Shown here piece by piece: positions 5,507 to 5,938 of a stretch of 5,938 nucleotides of DNA. The DNA is taken from positions 1 through 5,938 of the forward strand of contig JBDRHL010000086.1 of assembly GCA_043816955.1 (NCBI GenBank), read 5' to 3'. Position numbers and translations under genes: made by a program. The stretch comes from JBDRHL01 sp043816955. Lineage in GTDB: Bacteria; Planctomycetota; Phycisphaerae; Sedimentisphaerales; CAYZTY01. Below the pieces are notes generated by a model. That model was not told where the DNA came from. It made no database searches and was given only the letters and a program-made list of their open reading frames with translations. The first letter of the stretch is position 1. Each line of letters begins with the position of its first letter.

Positions 5507-5938
5507 TTAAGCCGCGAGGAGTTTTTCCAGGCGGCGAATAACAGGTTTTTCATGACTATATTTGATAACTTCTTGAACGTTTTCCTGCCAGACTATCCGA
5601 CGCATTCTGTCCTTGAGTTTGCTAACCGGCTCAAGTCGCAGCACTTTCTTGGATTTATTTTGGCCTTGTGCACGTTGGGCTTTCAAACCCAAGTGGGTCA
5701 GGCAGGCATAGGCACAATCAACCAGGTGCAGGTGTCTAACTACAGCCCGGTATCGCAAGACGCGATAATCGCCCAGCCCCAAATGCTGTTTCTCATCCTT
5801 GATCAACATCTCAATAGACCATCGTTTCAGATAGTCGGCTACAACAGTCCTCATCGAAGCACACAGATCATCAGTAACGATTGCGATATGTTTACTTTCT
5901 CCCTTACGGCGAGAGAAGACAATCTTGACCGTACCCAA
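5507..5938 (-). CDS. IS4-type DDE transposase, C-terminal part (cut by window edge)
   Basis: The last 143 or so residues of a transposase are present. The reading frame is open to the right edge; the first visible codon is TTG and is almost certainly internal, because the sequence starts in the middle of the catalytic fold (VKIVFSRRKG, then IAIVTDD). The IS4 signature Y-(2)-R-(3)-E-(6)-K is exact: Tyr36, Arg39, Glu43 and Lys50 of the visible part, with Glu43 as the third catalytic acid of the DDE triad. The two Asp residues would lie upstream, outside the window. Such enzymes move their insertion sequence by cut-and-paste or related DDE chemistry. After the signature come LGLGDYRV and a Lys/Arg-rich tail that ends in an ordinary stop. 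Nothing in the visible part is broken. The gene converges on the SNF2-SWIM operon and marks an IS at its downstream edge. Confidence 0.88.
   Translation of the reverse strand: MGTVKIVFSRRKGESKHIAIVTDDLCASMRTVVADYLKRWSIEMLIKDEKQHLGLGDYRVLRYRAVVRHLHLVDCAYACLTHLGLKAQRAQGQNKSKKVLRLEPVSKLKDRMRRIVWQENVQEVIKYSHEKPVIRRLEKLLAA

Noticed and set aside
1..5938. CRISPR array, tRNA or other structured RNA
   Set aside because: No regularly spaced repeats, no tRNA-like cloverleaf and no recognisable riboswitch core were seen in the intergenic parts.

Overview
The window is a mosaic bacterial segment of moderate GC. It reads as accessory DNA: a phage- or island-type tyrosine integrase on the left, a two-gene SNF2 ATPase / SWIM zinc-finger operon in the middle, and the 3' part of an IS4-type transposase running off the right edge. 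Shine-Dalgarno-type ribosome binding sites precede several genes, which fits a bacterium. Nothing here fixes the phylum. There is no rRNA, tRNA or CRISPR array.

Layout. Positions 1-32 (minus strand) hold only the first codons of a gene that leaves the window, marked by a strong GGAGGA site. Positions 156-1154 (minus) encode a full-length tyrosine recombinase with all expected catalytic residues; a compact hairpin plus T-run lies right behind its stop codon. Positions 1155-1681 contain no intact gene of recognisable family. A short, uncertain ORF lies at 1183-1329. From about 1342 to 1676 there is what looks like a decayed C-terminal piece of a DUF4143-type AAA ATPase. A good sigma-70-like promoter (TTGTCT, 17 bases, TATAAT) sits inside that remnant and points at the operon.

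Positions 1682-4360 (plus) encode an 892-residue SNF2-family ATPase with an N-terminal SNF2-helicase-associated region and a complete set of helicase motifs. Thirteen bases later, 4374-5423 encodes a 349-residue SWIM zinc-finger protein with a long basic linker and a C-terminal XRE-like helix-turn-helix. The second gene's ribosome binding site overlaps the first gene's stop codon, so the two are almost certainly co-transcribed and probably translationally coupled. The simplest reading is a DNA-remodelling or translocating motor plus a DNA-binding partner. The biological role of such bacterial pairs is not settled, and a defence or mobile-element role here is inference from the neighbourhood only.

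Positions 5507-5938 (minus) are the C-terminal part of a DDE transposase with the IS4-family Y-R-E-K signature, convergent with the operon.

The most interesting item is the SNF2 / SWIM-HTH pair placed between an integrase and an insertion sequence, with its apparent promoter supplied by a decayed neighbouring gene.
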